A DNA stretch of 64,000 nt from Eupeodes corollae. Taxonomy: Eukaryota > Arthropoda > Insecta > Diptera > Syrphidae. Location: positions 28,245,118 to 28,309,117 of the forward strand of contig NC_079149.1 of assembly GCF_945859685.1 (NCBI RefSeq). Reading direction: 5' to 3'. The stretch's first letter is position 1. Every line of letters starts with the position of its first letter. Of the stretch, positions 23,755 to 35,212 are shown piece after piece. The position numbers and the translations under genes were made by a program. The notes beneath the pieces were generated by a model. The model made no database searches and was not told the origin of the DNA. It worked only from the letters and a program-made list of their open reading frames with translations.

Positions 23755-24600
23755 ATAGGAGAGAGAAGTTTAAAGGAGGTGTCACATTGGTTTTGAATTT
23801 CTGAATTCTGCAATGACTTGGAAAAACAGAGTGTGGAAAGGCATTCCACATTCGCGTTGTACAGCTAAAGAACGAATCTCTGTACTTGATAGTACGACTG
23901 AACTTGGGCTCGAGGGTATACTGATGAGCATTCTTAGAATTTTACGGATTTAACGGGAGGAATGCAGCTGGATATTTCACTAGATCATAAACCGTTAAAA
24001 TAAAGGTAAAAGAGGATTAGACACGAAACTTTACGACGATGTTCAAGCGACGTAAATGATCCAATGATGGTGTTATCACCAATTAATTTAAATGCTCTAC
24101 GTTCAATGCTGTCCAAGAAGCTTAGGTAAGTTGCGGAAGCACCAGCCCAGAGACGAGTTATACTCAAGCTTTGGACGTTTTTGTTGATAACAGCCAGATC
24201 AGAGGGAGAGAAAAACTTCTTGCATCGCCTTAGAAAACCCACACATCTTGCATTGGTAAAAAGGTTATATCTCGTTTTAATGATACAAGACAGCATTGGG
24301 TTTTAAAAACATGAAATTCCACGCGGTTTTCTTATCCCCATTGTACAATGCTGTTTAGGTCGGAATTTAATTAACTTATCATACTTTGCCTTTGCAGTTC
24401 CACATTCAAAGAAGAGGGATGTGAGTCTTAAAACGAATATGGACAGCTAAAAGTACTACCTACAGCGAAACAATGTACTGGATTAGAAGTTGGCAACAAA
24501 CAATCATTAATAAAATTAAGAAAGAGTGTTGGAGATAGAACAGAGCCCTGGGGCATACCATTATTTATGTTTGGTTTTCAGACTTAAATCCATCCAATGT
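23755..24600 (-). mobile_element. CR1-like LINE 3' fragment
   Basis: Minus strand. It begins with GMPQGSVLSPTLF (about 24565-24525), the RT motif typical of CR1-type LINEs. It then continues through broken frames to GFLRRCKKFFSPSDLAVINK (24240-24181), LWAGASATYLSFLDSIERRA (24165-24100), FKLIGDNTIIGSFTSLEHRR (24100-24035), FYLYFNG and a decayed tail. Frameshifts disrupt the order. A related copy in the opposite orientation is at 36900-37290. Confidence 0.82.
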
Positions 24601-24689
24601 TACTTGTATTGAACGATCTGAAAGGTAATTACTAAACAAAAAAAAAACAACATTAACCGGAGATATTATTAGCATGCTTAATTGGACCG

Positions 24690-24810
24690 ATAGGCTTGCA
24701 ATAAAAACATGGGACAAAAGAATGAGATTTGCAGATGATATTGTTTTGCTTTTCTAATCATCGAAGATACAGAACAAGTGATCGACGAACTTTCCTCCTA
24801 CGTATAACTA
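24690..24810 (+). mobile_element. LINE RT catalytic-box scrap
   Basis: The plus strand reads RMRFADDIVLLF, then a stop, then SSKIQNK-type residues. The FADD box is intact, but no further motif can be read. It belongs to an endonuclease-reverse transcriptase LINE of uncertain clade. Confidence 0.65.
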
Positions 24811-25174
24811 GCAGTTGCAGTTAATTTGGATTTGTAAAGCAGTTTTTAGACTCAAAGGTCACAATACTTTCTTTCATGACAAACAGTTTACAACCAATGG
24901 GACTCACATCAAATGCACTTGACAGATAAAGAAAATGTCCATATAAAAGGGAAAACAAATGAAAGAAATAAAGACAACTCAAACAATAAGAAACAAAGAA
25001 ATCAGAAGAAGAATTAACATAACCCACCCAAATAGACCCATCCAAACGATTGGAGACCGAGACGGATAAGGTTTTTCAACAGGGACGGTGCAAAAGTATA
25101 GCAACAGGAACAGCAAATGACGCCATATTTCTTGCAGCTCTTTTGACATTGCTCAGTAAGGTTTGACATTTGAT
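24811..25174. other. No recognisable feature
   Basis: Short open frames on the minus strand have no family resemblance. The last part (from about 25140) leads into the mariner fragment and may be its 5' untranslated region. Confidence 0.45.
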
Positions 25175-25575
25175 GATGGAAAGATATATAAGCTAACAAC
25201 GAGTCGAAATCATTAGAATTTACTACCGAAATTCGGAGTCAATGACCTCAACGTTAAGAACGCTACATCCAATTTATGGTTGTCATAAACGTCCTAGAAG
25301 ATCAAAAATTGAGCGTCTAGTGGAAAAATTTGAATCCACTGGAACAGTACAAAATGTTCCCGTGCCATTGAGACAAAAAAGTGCCCGTAATGTCAAGGAT
25401 ATTGCTGCTGCTGAGGCTTCAGTTGCAGAAAGCCCAAATTTGTCTCTCACACGTCGTTTTCAAGCGTTGGGCATCTCTGTGGCGTCATTACAAATCTCGC
25501 GAAAATATCTTGTCTTACATCCTTACAAGATTAAATTGACGCAAGAACTGAAGCTGCTTGACCACCAGTACACTT
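25175..25575 (+). pseudogene. mariner-type transposase, N-terminal fragment
   Basis: Plus strand. It starts at an ATG near 25176 reading MERYIS then an in-frame stop, then QRVEIIRIYYRNSES. It continues through the helix-turn-helix region TSTLRTLHPIYG (25245 on), SKIERLVEKFESTGTVQNVP, RQKSARNVKDIAAAEASV and SLTRRFQALGIS to LHPYKIKLTQELKLLDHQ at about 25565. This is the DNA-binding half of a mariner-family transposase; the catalytic half is absent. It is related in motif order to, but clearly diverged from, the element at 31081-32387. No terminal inverted repeats were found. Confidence 0.87.
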
Positions 25576-25599
25576 ATGTATTTTATCATTAAATTTATA

Positions 25600-28249
25600 C
25601 ATTTTTGCAGTGAAAGTTCATTTTAGAACTCTTTAATAGAAATAAAAAAAAAAAATAAACTTAAACAAAACATTTGAAGCATGTTAAATCTTTTGTAATT
25701 TTGTATAAATTTGAAATCGATTTCGACAAGACAATTTTCCAAGAAAAGTTATGACTTAATAAAATGATTTTCTTTTTTTTTTGACTTACAAAAACCAAAA
25801 GCAAAACGTCTTTGCTAAATTATATTCGACTTCCTCCTCATTCTCCACCCCATTTCCATAGCACAATAAGATTTTCTTGGAAACACAAGACAATATCTTG
25901 GTACAGATAGTTGTTGTTGTTGCGGAAGGTTTTGTCCTTCTTTTGTATAAATTTATCACTGATTGTGGTAAGAAAGCTTTCAAAATAATAAATTTTAATC
26001 AGAATTTCCCAGAAAGGGACGGACGCAATACAATTTGAGATTATATAAACATACAACAAACGAAGAATAAAGATACATAGCAGGGAATAGGACTTAGGAG
26101 TTACCCTAACCTATACCTGTGTAAGTTTAAAGTAAAGTGTACCTTTCTTCATTCCTTCCCATCTCAATGCAACTACTCCTTCCCATGATAATTTAATTAA
26201 TTAAAGGGCTATTTATCAATGATGATTCTGGCATAAAGTTTGTTTATACTTAGGTATAGAAAGTTTAAGAACTTTTTATTTGCGATAAATGAAGACAATG
26301 GAAGATAGAATACCTAACCATAAAATGATTAAAAGGGATTTAACAAAGATTTTAAATTGGAAGTGATAAATTTAAGCTTTTGCCTTTTATGTTGTGCAAA
26401 GTCAGATAATTTCAAGAAATGGTTTTTAAGACTTTAAATATTAAGCTTAAGCTTTTAATTTTAATTATTCTAAGAATTTAAGTCTTGAAGAGTTTGTAAT
26501 CTTTATTAATATGGAAGATAGAGACTCGTTCTTCAATTTCACATAATTCCCAATCATTTCTTCAAGAGTTCCCGGAATTCTGAAGATCAAAAACCGACGT
26601 TGTTTTTCTTTCACGTAGGAAGGTACTCGTACTTGCAATAAAATAACAATTTCGCGATAATACTTTTTTCAGGTCACACGCTTGCTTCAAATTATACGAG
26701 AATCTCGTGTGGCACATGTTAGAGATTGGAATACACAAAAAATAAAAACGAACAACAACACCAGCAAGAAAAACACCTTAATCATATCCAATCAAATGCA
26801 GAAAATACTCCACCTGCCAAAGGCTTTGAGTTCATAAAATATATAAATCCCTCCCAAGGTGCTCTAGGCTTTAGACATATGTATACCTTTCTGTAGCCTT
26901 ATAGCCCCATGATGGTTATATGCGGCATTATTCCCACATACGTCAAAGGTCCGGACTGATGTCGAGTGTAGAATGGGATATTATATTTTGCACTTTAATT
27001 TATATTTTTGCTTTGCGTAGGTTTTGTCGATCGGGTACTTCGTCTACGTCTTCGTCATCGTATAAGAAAGTTCCATATTTGTCGTCTATCGCACTTGACG
27101 CCATATCGTTGCGTTTATGTCTGTCGTCCGTAGCGTCGCGTCGTTGGTCGTCATCGTCACCATCATCGTGTTGGTCGACATGAAGTGTCTTGAGATTGTA
27201 CCTATACTTCATCCATAAATATATTACGAAGTCGTAACGAGATCAGAAGATTACATCGGCATTTTCATGAATTGGATATTATGGTACTCGTAAAAGCGAA
27301 AAAATATAAAAGCAAGACGAGAATCCATAACGACAGACAGACACAAAAGGACTTTGGGAATTTAGATTTTGTTTTCCATTTTTATGTCATTGAAGATTAC
27401 GCACTCAGTGCCGTTGTCGTTGCCGGTTTCGGCCCACAATACTTGGACTTGCTTGCACTTCTTTAAGCCATAAATGGAACCTTTTTAGAAGCCTCAAGAG
27501 ATATAATAAGAGGCTAAGTTAAGACTTGAGAAGCGACGACGACGACGGCTCGACGATATCGACGCATGAACGACTTTGATGATGCCAAGACGGTAGACGG
27601 ACGAATCGTAAATAATGTGAAAACGAACAAACTATCAACAGAAAAAAGTGTCGCCAAAGTTCTTCTCATTCATCTGTAATGAGAACATTAACGCAATAAT
27701 ACCTTCTTTCCCTTTGAGTACATATATCTCCCCTTTCCTTTACAATACAAATAATAATGTGCTGAGTTGAGTTTAGGATACAGAAAGATGAACGTGCTGA
27801 GAATGGACAATATCTCTTATGGCACACTACTCTACCTATACGAGTATTGGTTTTAAATGGTTTCATTTAGTTGTTGGTCTTTCTAATCTTTTTTGGCAAA
27901 CTTTTATAGGATGGTCAATACGAAACATAGGGGGTAGCTAGTGATGGAGATGAATTTAATGACACCAAAATAAAGTTGTTTGGCAAATAGTGCACGTTGT
28001 TAGTTGGTATCTTGGTATGTAGGTTAATGACTTCTGTCTGAGGGGTTCAATGAAATAAGTTAGTTTAAGTTGTACCTTTTTTTAGCTTAAACAAAACTTA
28101 GAATTCATTGACTTAGCCCATAATATTAAATTTATGGTAGGTTTAGTTGATCAACTAACTATCAGGGATGTAGCTAGGATATTTGAAACAATAATTTCTT
28201 ATCCCTTGTTTCTAAAGATAATCAAATACAGAATCAACAATATTTATTT
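25600..28249. other. Stretch without recognisable genes
   Basis: Mostly AT-rich. A GC-richer patch with CGT/CGA trinucleotides lies at 27000-27190 and another with GACGACGAC at 27530-27570. The acidic open frame on the minus strand at 27212-27000 is low-complexity and unsupported as a gene. Confidence 0.5.
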
Positions 28250-28520
28250 GCGACTTATAGGAACTATTTGACAAGTATTGCATTCGTAGAAAATGTCGAT
28301 CTCGAGATTATAATCGAACATCTATCGTTTATCCAATCGTCCCTACAGCCCAAACGATGGGTTGAAAGGGTTCAAACTTGGAAATTAAGGTTTGTAAGCA
28401 GGTTCGCCTTGGGAATTTTAATTTTTTTCTTTTAAACTACAAGTAAAAGTAGTCCACTAAAATTTTTTTTTAAAATGATCCTTAGGTACCCAGGAAGGGT
28501 ACCCCCCGTAAAACCGTTCA
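28250..28520 (+). repeat. Composite dispersed repeat, left module fragment
   Basis: Reads GGAACTATTTGACAAGTATT and later GGAAATTAAGGTTTGTAAGC, matching the left module at 22055 and 62015. It has no right module behind it. Confidence 0.75.
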
Positions 28521-30692
28521 TTTTTCAAGCCAAACTTATTTTAAGTTCTATTTGTAAACAGAGTCAAAAACAAGTTCGTGGGATCGATTCGGGCACTTTA
28601 TTTGCAACCTATTTTGAGTAATGTTCCTTGTGAAAGGTACTTTAAAAACTTCGGATTTAAAATTGCAGACAAAATATTGATAAGCGTATCAATATTACAA
28701 AATATCCTCAAATCAGCAGAAAGAGATTTTTTGTTTTTAACTAACAGAGTGTTGACATTCAAAAAATTGTAGCAATAAATGCAGCACAGTAAAAATGTTT
28801 AATGATAATTCATTCCATGGGCTTAACTTTCTCATTTGTCATTTAAAGACTCAAAATTTTGGTTCAATGTTAAATGTTAAATGATTGCTTTTTACGATAA
28901 AAGATCGTTTCGCAATTTAAAAACGCGTTGAAATTTTAAAAATTTATTACAAAAGTCGTGAATCAAACGTAGCCGCTCTTTTTTTTACACAACGGTCATA
29001 ATTGAAGGATTGACGGTCAAAACTTAGATGATATTTGATTTTAACAAGGCTGACGACAAGGAACATAATACCACCCATAATGGCCTGATTACGGGAGAAG
29101 TTTGATGTTGAAGTAATTTCACTTTGTGGATAATTTAATTGGTCACTAAGGTATGCAATCCTAACGATGGACTTTTTTATGTGAGTCTAGGTAAAAGACC
29201 ACGTAAATGCGAACAATGTCCAAACTATAGAAGTATTGGAAATCTAAATTACTAAGTTATGGCCCAGACAACACCCAAGATTGACGAAAACTGTTAATAA
29301 ATTAAATCAAAATTAACCAATGCTGTTATTTGAATGTCCAAACCCTGTAATAAAATATAAATTTTTAATCAAATATGTATCGATGTATGTATTTTATTCA
29401 GCTTATTTGAATGACTCTTTAATTACATTTTAAATTTAAAATGTCAATACTAAATTACAAATTACTCACACCTTCAACCACCTCTTCAATGAATTCAAAG
29501 ATGTCAAATTTTAAAACAATCTATTTTATTGTTTTTACGGAGATATATTTGACTAAAATAATTAATCAAAATCTTTTAAAACCTATTTTTGAAAACTTTC
29601 CAAACTCACCAGGTACCAACGACAAAATACCGAAATTTTAGATTTTATTTTCAAAAAGATTATATTTTAAAGATTTTAAAATTTGCCTTAAAAATCAGTT
29701 CGTGTTCAAAAATTTAAATGCCATTAAATTAATTAAAAAAATATATTTACTACATTTTTTTTTCGAAAATTGCTTGAAAGTTTTTTTAATTCATTTTATA
29801 AATACAATTTTTCAATTTGATTTAAAAAATATTTTTGGTATGCAGTTTTTAAATAAATATATAAATATACGTATTACATTTAATTTCTTTAAAAAATGTA
29901 AAGCCAATTTCCAGATATCGAATTTAAAAAAAGTGTTGATCTTCAAATATTATTAAAACGAAAAAAGTGCAGAAAAAAAGTATTAAAATGTGTTTTTGAG
30001 ATCCTGATAAATGTTTAAAACAAAATTACGGTTCGATATGGGGTACCCATCTAAATTCATAACTCAAATCTGCTTAAAATTTGAATTTCCAAAAATTAAC
30101 TCAATCGACAGCTCCAATGGCAATGGCTAGAGGAATCGAAAAACGTAATTAAAGTCATTCTTCTAAATTCGAATATAATTCATGTATTTGTCAAATTAAA
30201 AATTATTTATGAACTTTAGAATTTAGTCGACACCTTAAATATCTTTACACAACTTTCTTATAATATTTTTTTACTGCGTACAAAAAAAAGTAAAACAACT
30301 CACCTTAAAACTGTCTCAAATTTGAATATTTTGAGTCAAAAATTTTAAATCCACACATTATTTTAAATTTGTTTCACCTGTTAAAAAAATAAAATTTGAA
30401 AAAAATTATTTAAAAATTAAACTTCAAAAATTACTAACTTATATAATTTTAAATAAAAAAATAATTGTTTAATTACATCTAAAAAATAGTACAATTTATT
30501 AAATATCAAGAAAATAATAAGAATTAGTATACGCCTTGTGTTTGAATTGATGTTGTTGTGTGTGAATTTGATGTTTTTCATTCAATATTCTTTCAAAAAT
30601 GTAGGCTTGGGGGTTAAAAGTTAAAAGAAAATAATATACACACGACTTTTATTAAAAAATATATAAAATGTCGATATCTTAATAAATATTCT
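28521..30692. other. Very AT-rich stretch, no features
   Basis: 29400-30500 is dominated by A and T runs. Open frames here are composition artefacts. One stretch near 28940-28985 faintly resembles a mariner N-terminus (KSRESNVAAL) but is too short to call. Confidence 0.5.
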
Positions 30693-30905
30693 GACGCCCG
30701 TGGCGTCTTGGCTTCGATCTCTGTCTGTGCCACCTAAAGTTTTAGTAACAGGTACTTCCGCTTGCGAGGAATTGAAAAATCCTAAAATAGTAATTTTTGG
30801 AATTCGGCATAAAAGTTGTAGGTCCCCTTCATTCCGGAAATGACTAGAACACAGGTTCAGAGTTTAAAGTAACGAGGCCATAGATCTCTACGGACTATTG
30901 AGTAA
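30693..30905 (+). mobile_element. tRNA-derived SINE, damaged copy
   Basis: Plus strand. It contains GACGCCCGTGGCGTC, then TCGATCTCTGTCTGTGCCAC (tRNA-like 3' region), ACTTCCGCTTGCGAGGAATT, AAGTTGTAGGTCCC and GAGGCCATAG, in the same order as the SINE at 47537-47860 read on its minus strand. Part of the tRNA-like head between the A and B boxes is missing. Confidence 0.8.
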
Positions 30906-31085
30906 CCTAATCAATTTTTTTATTCAACAAATAATAATTTAAAAAAATGCTTCCTTCTGAAATAAAAACTCTCCAAAACTAAAAGCTGATTAAAGTATCT
31001 TTCGAAATTTAAAATATTTAGTGTTTCTTGGTAAAGAAAGCATATTTTGTATCGTAAACATTTTTCTGTCAAGCAATATAAAGGA

Positions 31086-31113
31086 TGTCCCAAAATTAAC
31101 GCAAGATTTGAAT
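31086..31113 (+). repeat. mariner left terminal inverted repeat
   Basis: 28 bases starting TGTCCCAAAATTAACGC, the perfect inverted complement of 32355-32382. Confidence 0.95.
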
Positions 31114-31192
31114 TTGCCGCCATTTGTGCAGTGAAGTGTTGGCAACCCTGAAAAAAAGCAATTTTACAGCTAACAGTATAGGGTTATTAAAA

Positions 31193-32311
31193 ATGGAGCG
31201 TAACACGATAGAACAACGTGTCTTCATTATTAAAGAATATTTCAAAAATAGTGAAAGCTTGGCGGCTGCAGTTCGAAAATTTCATACAAAATATGGTCGG
31301 CATAGTGTTTTAACTTCGTCAACTGTGAAGAGATTAATTGAAAAATTCATGGAGACTGGATCCGTTGGACACGCCAAACACACTGGTCATCCAAAAACAA
31401 GCCGTTCAAATGTGAATGTAGAAGCAGTCCGTGAGAGTGTTGCTGACAATGCAGGAACCTCAATTCGACGTCGCCTCGTGGACAAGAATTACAAATTTCA
31501 AGAACCTCTCTACAGCGTATACTCACCAAAGATCTGTGTCTTCATGCTTACAAAATTCAATTAACACAACAATTGAAGCCTAATGACCATAGACAGAGAA
31601 GAGAGTTCGTTGAATGGATTATTGAACATCAATAAATGGACCCTGATTTTTCGAGCAAAATTATCCTAAGCGATGAAGCACATTTTCATCTTGATGGCTT
31701 TGTCAATTGCCAAAATTGCAGCATGGGGTTCGGAGAACCCACATGTGATTGTCGAAAAACAAATGCATCCACAACGCGTGACTGTATGGTGTGGATTTTG
31801 GGCTGGAGGCATAATTGGGCCATATTTTTTTGAAAATGATGCTGGTCAAGCAGTGACTGTTACTGGTGCTCGATATTGCGACATGATTACACAGTTCTTT
31901 CTGCCAAAATTGGATGATATTGATGTGTCCAATATGTGGTTTCAACAAGACGGTGCCACATGTCATACAGCCCGTGAAACAATTCAATTACTGCATGAGA
32001 CATTTCCAGGTCGTGTACTTTCTCGTTTCAGTGATCAAAATTGGCCTCCTAGATCGTGTGATTTAACACTATTAGACTTCTTTTTATAGGGTTATTTGAA
32101 ATCACAAGTCTATGTCAACAAGCCCAGAACCACCCGTGTATTAAAGAAAGAGATTCAACGCTGCATCAACGAAATTCAGCCATATTTATGCAGAATGGTC
32201 ATGGAAAATTTCAACAAAAGAGTGCGCATGTGCATGCAAAGCCGTGGAGGTCATTTGTTCGATGTGTTATTCCATACAAAACCCTATCCTATGTACTTTA
32301 CGAGTCAATAA
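31193..32311 (+). pseudogene. mariner-type transposase, four visible lesions
   Basis: The transposase cuts and pastes the element by binding its terminal repeats and using a DD(E/D) active site. The reading starts MERNTIEQRVFIIKEY. The DNA-binding half shows KEYFKNSESLAAAVRKFH, STVKRLIEKFMETGSV and NVEAVRESVADN. A frameshift near 31475 is followed by a second frame (ISRTSLQRILTKDLC, LTQQLKP, RREFVEWIIEHQ), then a TAA stop at 31633-31635. The first catalytic D is in ILSDEAHFHLDG. Another frameshift falls near 31715, before WGSENPHVIVEKQMHPQRVT. The second D is in WFQQDGATCHTA and the third in WPPRSCDLTLLDFF, with 36 residues between them. A TAG stop at 32087-32089 stands where the family has tryptophan. 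The C-terminus ends RSRGGH-like/HT near 32280. About 372 codons would be a normal family length. It is not functional as read, although mobilisation by a related enzyme is possible. Confidence 0.92.
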
Positions 32312-32354
32312 AAAATATAACTATCAAAAGACTAAAAACGGCGTTTTCTATTTA

Positions 32355-32382
32355 ATTCAAATCTTGCGTTAATTTTGGGACA
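32355..32382 (-). repeat. mariner right terminal inverted repeat
   Basis: 28 bases ending GGGACA on the plus strand, the perfect inverted complement of 31086-31113. Confidence 0.95.
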
Positions 32383-32389
32383 CGCTTTA

Positions 32390-32780
32390 CTTCTTTGATA
32401 TCATGTTACAATTTACTATATAAAATTTAATTCATGTCTTTAGCGTTTTTGGTTCGTAAGATATTTAGGGTTAACCAAAATTGACACCTTTTTTTCAAAC
32501 TGTTATGGTAAAAAAAACCACCCACGCAATTTTCTTGAAAGCCCTTTCTGCATCTTTCTGCCTTATTATCTGTATAACAAAATTTATTTGAAATCGATAT
32601 CCCTTCTAGTTCTTGAGCTATGGACGATGAAAAAACGTCGCAAACGCACGGACGTACGTACATCTTTCAAGAAATCTTTTATTTCGACTTTAGGGTTCTT
32701 AAAAACGTCGAGAAATGTCAACATTGTCAATTCGACAAATCGGGCCGATTACAATAACTTCCTATGGAAAGTTAATAATC
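32390..32780 (+). repeat. Composite dispersed repeat, right end, split by the mariner
   Basis: Matches the 3' part of the right module: TTTTTGGTTCGTAAGATATT, GGTAAAAAAAACCACCCACG, GTATAACAAAATTTATTTGA, an ACGT-rich run at 32645-32662, and the end AACTTCCTATGGAAAGTT at 32757-32774. Confidence 0.85.
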
Positions 32781-34754
32781 TATTTTATTGAATTCTATGA
32801 CAAAATAAAGAAAACATAAACGTTTAAAAATCCCACAATAGATTTCATCAGAATTTCATAAACCTTATCATTGATGTATATACAGAAGAAAAAGAAGATA
32901 AAAAATAATGTTTTTTTAGTAATAACACTTCAACCAAATATTGGCCTTCTTTATGATGTTGAATTAATACTTTGAAGGCATACATTTTATGAACACTTAA
33001 AGTTAATTCAATCCAAAATAAATATTTTTTTACCATTATCACTGAAAATCAATTCAACTTGATATTTTGTAATACAGAATTTAAGATTTTTTTGAACATT
33101 AATATAATACAAACAAAATTTAATGGAATTTTTAAATGATGAAGTTCTTTAAATATTTTCCAATTAAAAACATTCCAACAAAAAGAAAATAATTTGTACT
33201 CGTAATATGTTCAAGTGAATACAGTTTATATGAGGGTATTTAATTCTTAGAAGCCTTATGGGGAATAATTTGTTTTCGAAGAAAAACTTTGTTAGTTTTT
33301 GGGATTTACCAGAAATTAAAAATTGTATTTGCTTTCAATTTCCTAGAAAAGTCGTACGCACAACCTAAGTTACTTTATGATTACTTTGTGAAATTCGTTT
33401 ATACTTCTTTTTACTTAGTCGAAATAAAACGGACAATCAAAAATTCAAGATTTTATTTGTCCTATTTTTGAAAATTTATCGAAAATTAATGAATTTTTGA
33501 AACTTATTTACTTAGCTCAAACTTTGAATATCTCGATACTTATTTTTAAACGAGTCTGGCTGCAATCAAGCGACTTGGAGTGTATAAATGGTGCATTGAT
33601 GATGTTGGGTTTATTAAAATATTTTATTTGTGGGAACAATATTTTCCAATAAACAATGTTGAATGTACCTTAACTATGAACGCATCATTGCATTTTCCAA
33701 TTGAATTAAAAAAACAACTAAAGTCTTTCCTTTATTTTTGTTTTCCGAGTAAATGCTTCAGTTTTCAATTTCCATAAAGTCTTCCTGGTGGCTCGTTGGT
33801 TCCTATGGAAACAACACAGGTTGTAGGTAGTTGTGAAGTGCCGTTTGGTAGCTCAGTTAAAAGGTATAAGAACTTGTTTTTCCCTTTAAAAATTGTGTAA
33901 CTGATTTAATTACGAGCTATAGCTACAATTACCCACCATGATGTTGGACGAACTATACGAGTATAGTGTACATTAAACAATCTCATGCTTAACTTCACAC
34001 TGCTGTCACACTGTGTCACTGCCACTAAGTTTGGGTACAGTACAGTATTCAGTACACTTTAAAGTACATGCAGGTAAAAGTTGTCGTTTGTTGTTTTAGT
34101 ATTTTTTTTTTAAATTTTTTTGTGTAAATTCGTTCGACCGAAGCGTTACATTGAAGTGAGTGTGACGTCGCTTGAATTTTCACGACAAATTAGTCACAGC
34201 TAAGTGAATTCATTTTCATTATGTGTATAAAGTATGCTTCCTTATAGATTTATAATAAGTGTGTAGTTGTGTGCATTATATGGAAGAGGAGGAAGTTTTA
34301 ATTTTAGTGCACGGCTTTTGTTTTTTGCGTAACAATCATCTCGAAACAAGTCCAAGTGCAAGTGCAAGTTTAAGCCAATGTCAAGGTGAAGTTCGTTACT
34401 ATCTGCTTTGAGTTATGAAAAATTTTTGTGTGAGTGGAAAATAAAATGATAAAATCATGTTGCGATGACATTCATTGAGAAAAATTGATTGATGAGAAAT
34501 ATGAATAAAAATGAAGCACATGCTTGGAGTAAGTGCTCAAAGTAGGCACATTCGTCATTATTTAATTCAAATTGAGTACACACACTTTATGTAATGGATT
34601 TTGTGTTAAAACTATTACATTGGCACTTTAGCTCGAAATTGAAGTTTAATTAAGGAAATACGTGTTCATGTACCCGATTTGACCCGAAACTTAATTAATA
34701 ATTAAATTTAATTTTGGGTGGTCCCGAGTAATCTCAAGTATTGAGGAGACCTTC
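32781..34754. other. Stretch without recognisable genes
   Basis: AT-rich to 33770. From 33800 to 34450 the composition is less simple (for example GGTACAGTACAGTATTCAG near 34035), which could be host regulatory or transcribed sequence, but no specific element is supported. A 30-base echo of the composite repeat's right-module start lies just downstream at about 34920-34950 (TTGGATGCGACACACACTAA). Confidence 0.45.
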
Positions 34755-34880
34755 AGTTTTTATGACTAATCCGAATGACTAATTTGAGAAAGCACTTCTA
34801 TTGAAGAATTCAGCCATTCTCGCAGGAGGCAGTAACCGTAGAAAAATAATTCTAGGTGGCAGTAAGAAAGTGTCAACACC
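34755..34880 (-). mobile_element. tRNA-derived SINE, body fragment
   Basis: The plus strand reads GACTAATTTGAGAAAGCACT and GCAGGAGGCAGTAACCGT, matching the SINE body at 47680-47760 in the same (minus) orientation. The tRNA-like head is not present. Confidence 0.72.
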
Positions 34881-35212
34881 ATTACTTGGTAACACTTATG
34901 TAGGTACATGAATTAAATAAAGAAACTTGGATGCGACACACACTAATAACCAACAATGAAGTCTAAGGCATCTTGCACATGAGCTACGATCTACGAACTG
35001 CGAACGAAAGACATTCTATATTAAGACCGGAAACCAATCTGTCATTCTGGTTTGCCTACAAGCTAATATGAATTCACCGCTGCTTAAGTCAATTCGCCAC
35101 GAATTCATGAGGAAATGAGTGCTTACCTAACCTTAAATGGACAATTTTGTTGCAACATTGCTTATGAAGGAATAAATCTATTAAATCTAATGCAGAATAT
35201 AGGGATAATAAA

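Larger units (their letters stand above)
31079..32389 (+). mobile_element. Full-length mariner-type transposon with TA target duplication
   Basis: A TA dinucleotide at 31079-31080 and at 32388-32389 flanks an element of 1307 bp (31081-32387). The terminal inverted repeats begin AAGGATGTCCC on the left and AAGCGTGTCCC on the right. Their inner 28 bases (31086-31113 and 32355-32382) are perfect inverted complements. The right flank is the interior of the composite repeat's right module (CTTCTTTGATATCATGTTAC), and the left flank is weakly similar to the expected preceding sequence, so the element appears to have jumped into that repeat. Confidence 0.94.

Noticed and set aside
27000..27212. Acidic minus-strand open frame rich in D and R
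   Set aside because: Low-complexity trinucleotide composition, with no domain, no homologue recognised and no splice context.
28940..28990. Another mariner N-terminus (KSRESNVAAL)
   Set aside because: Only about ten residues match, with no neighbouring motifs.
33940..34450. Possible promoter or first exon of a host gene
   Set aside because: Composition changes here, but there is no TATA/initiator arrangement, open frame or splice pattern that I can defend.
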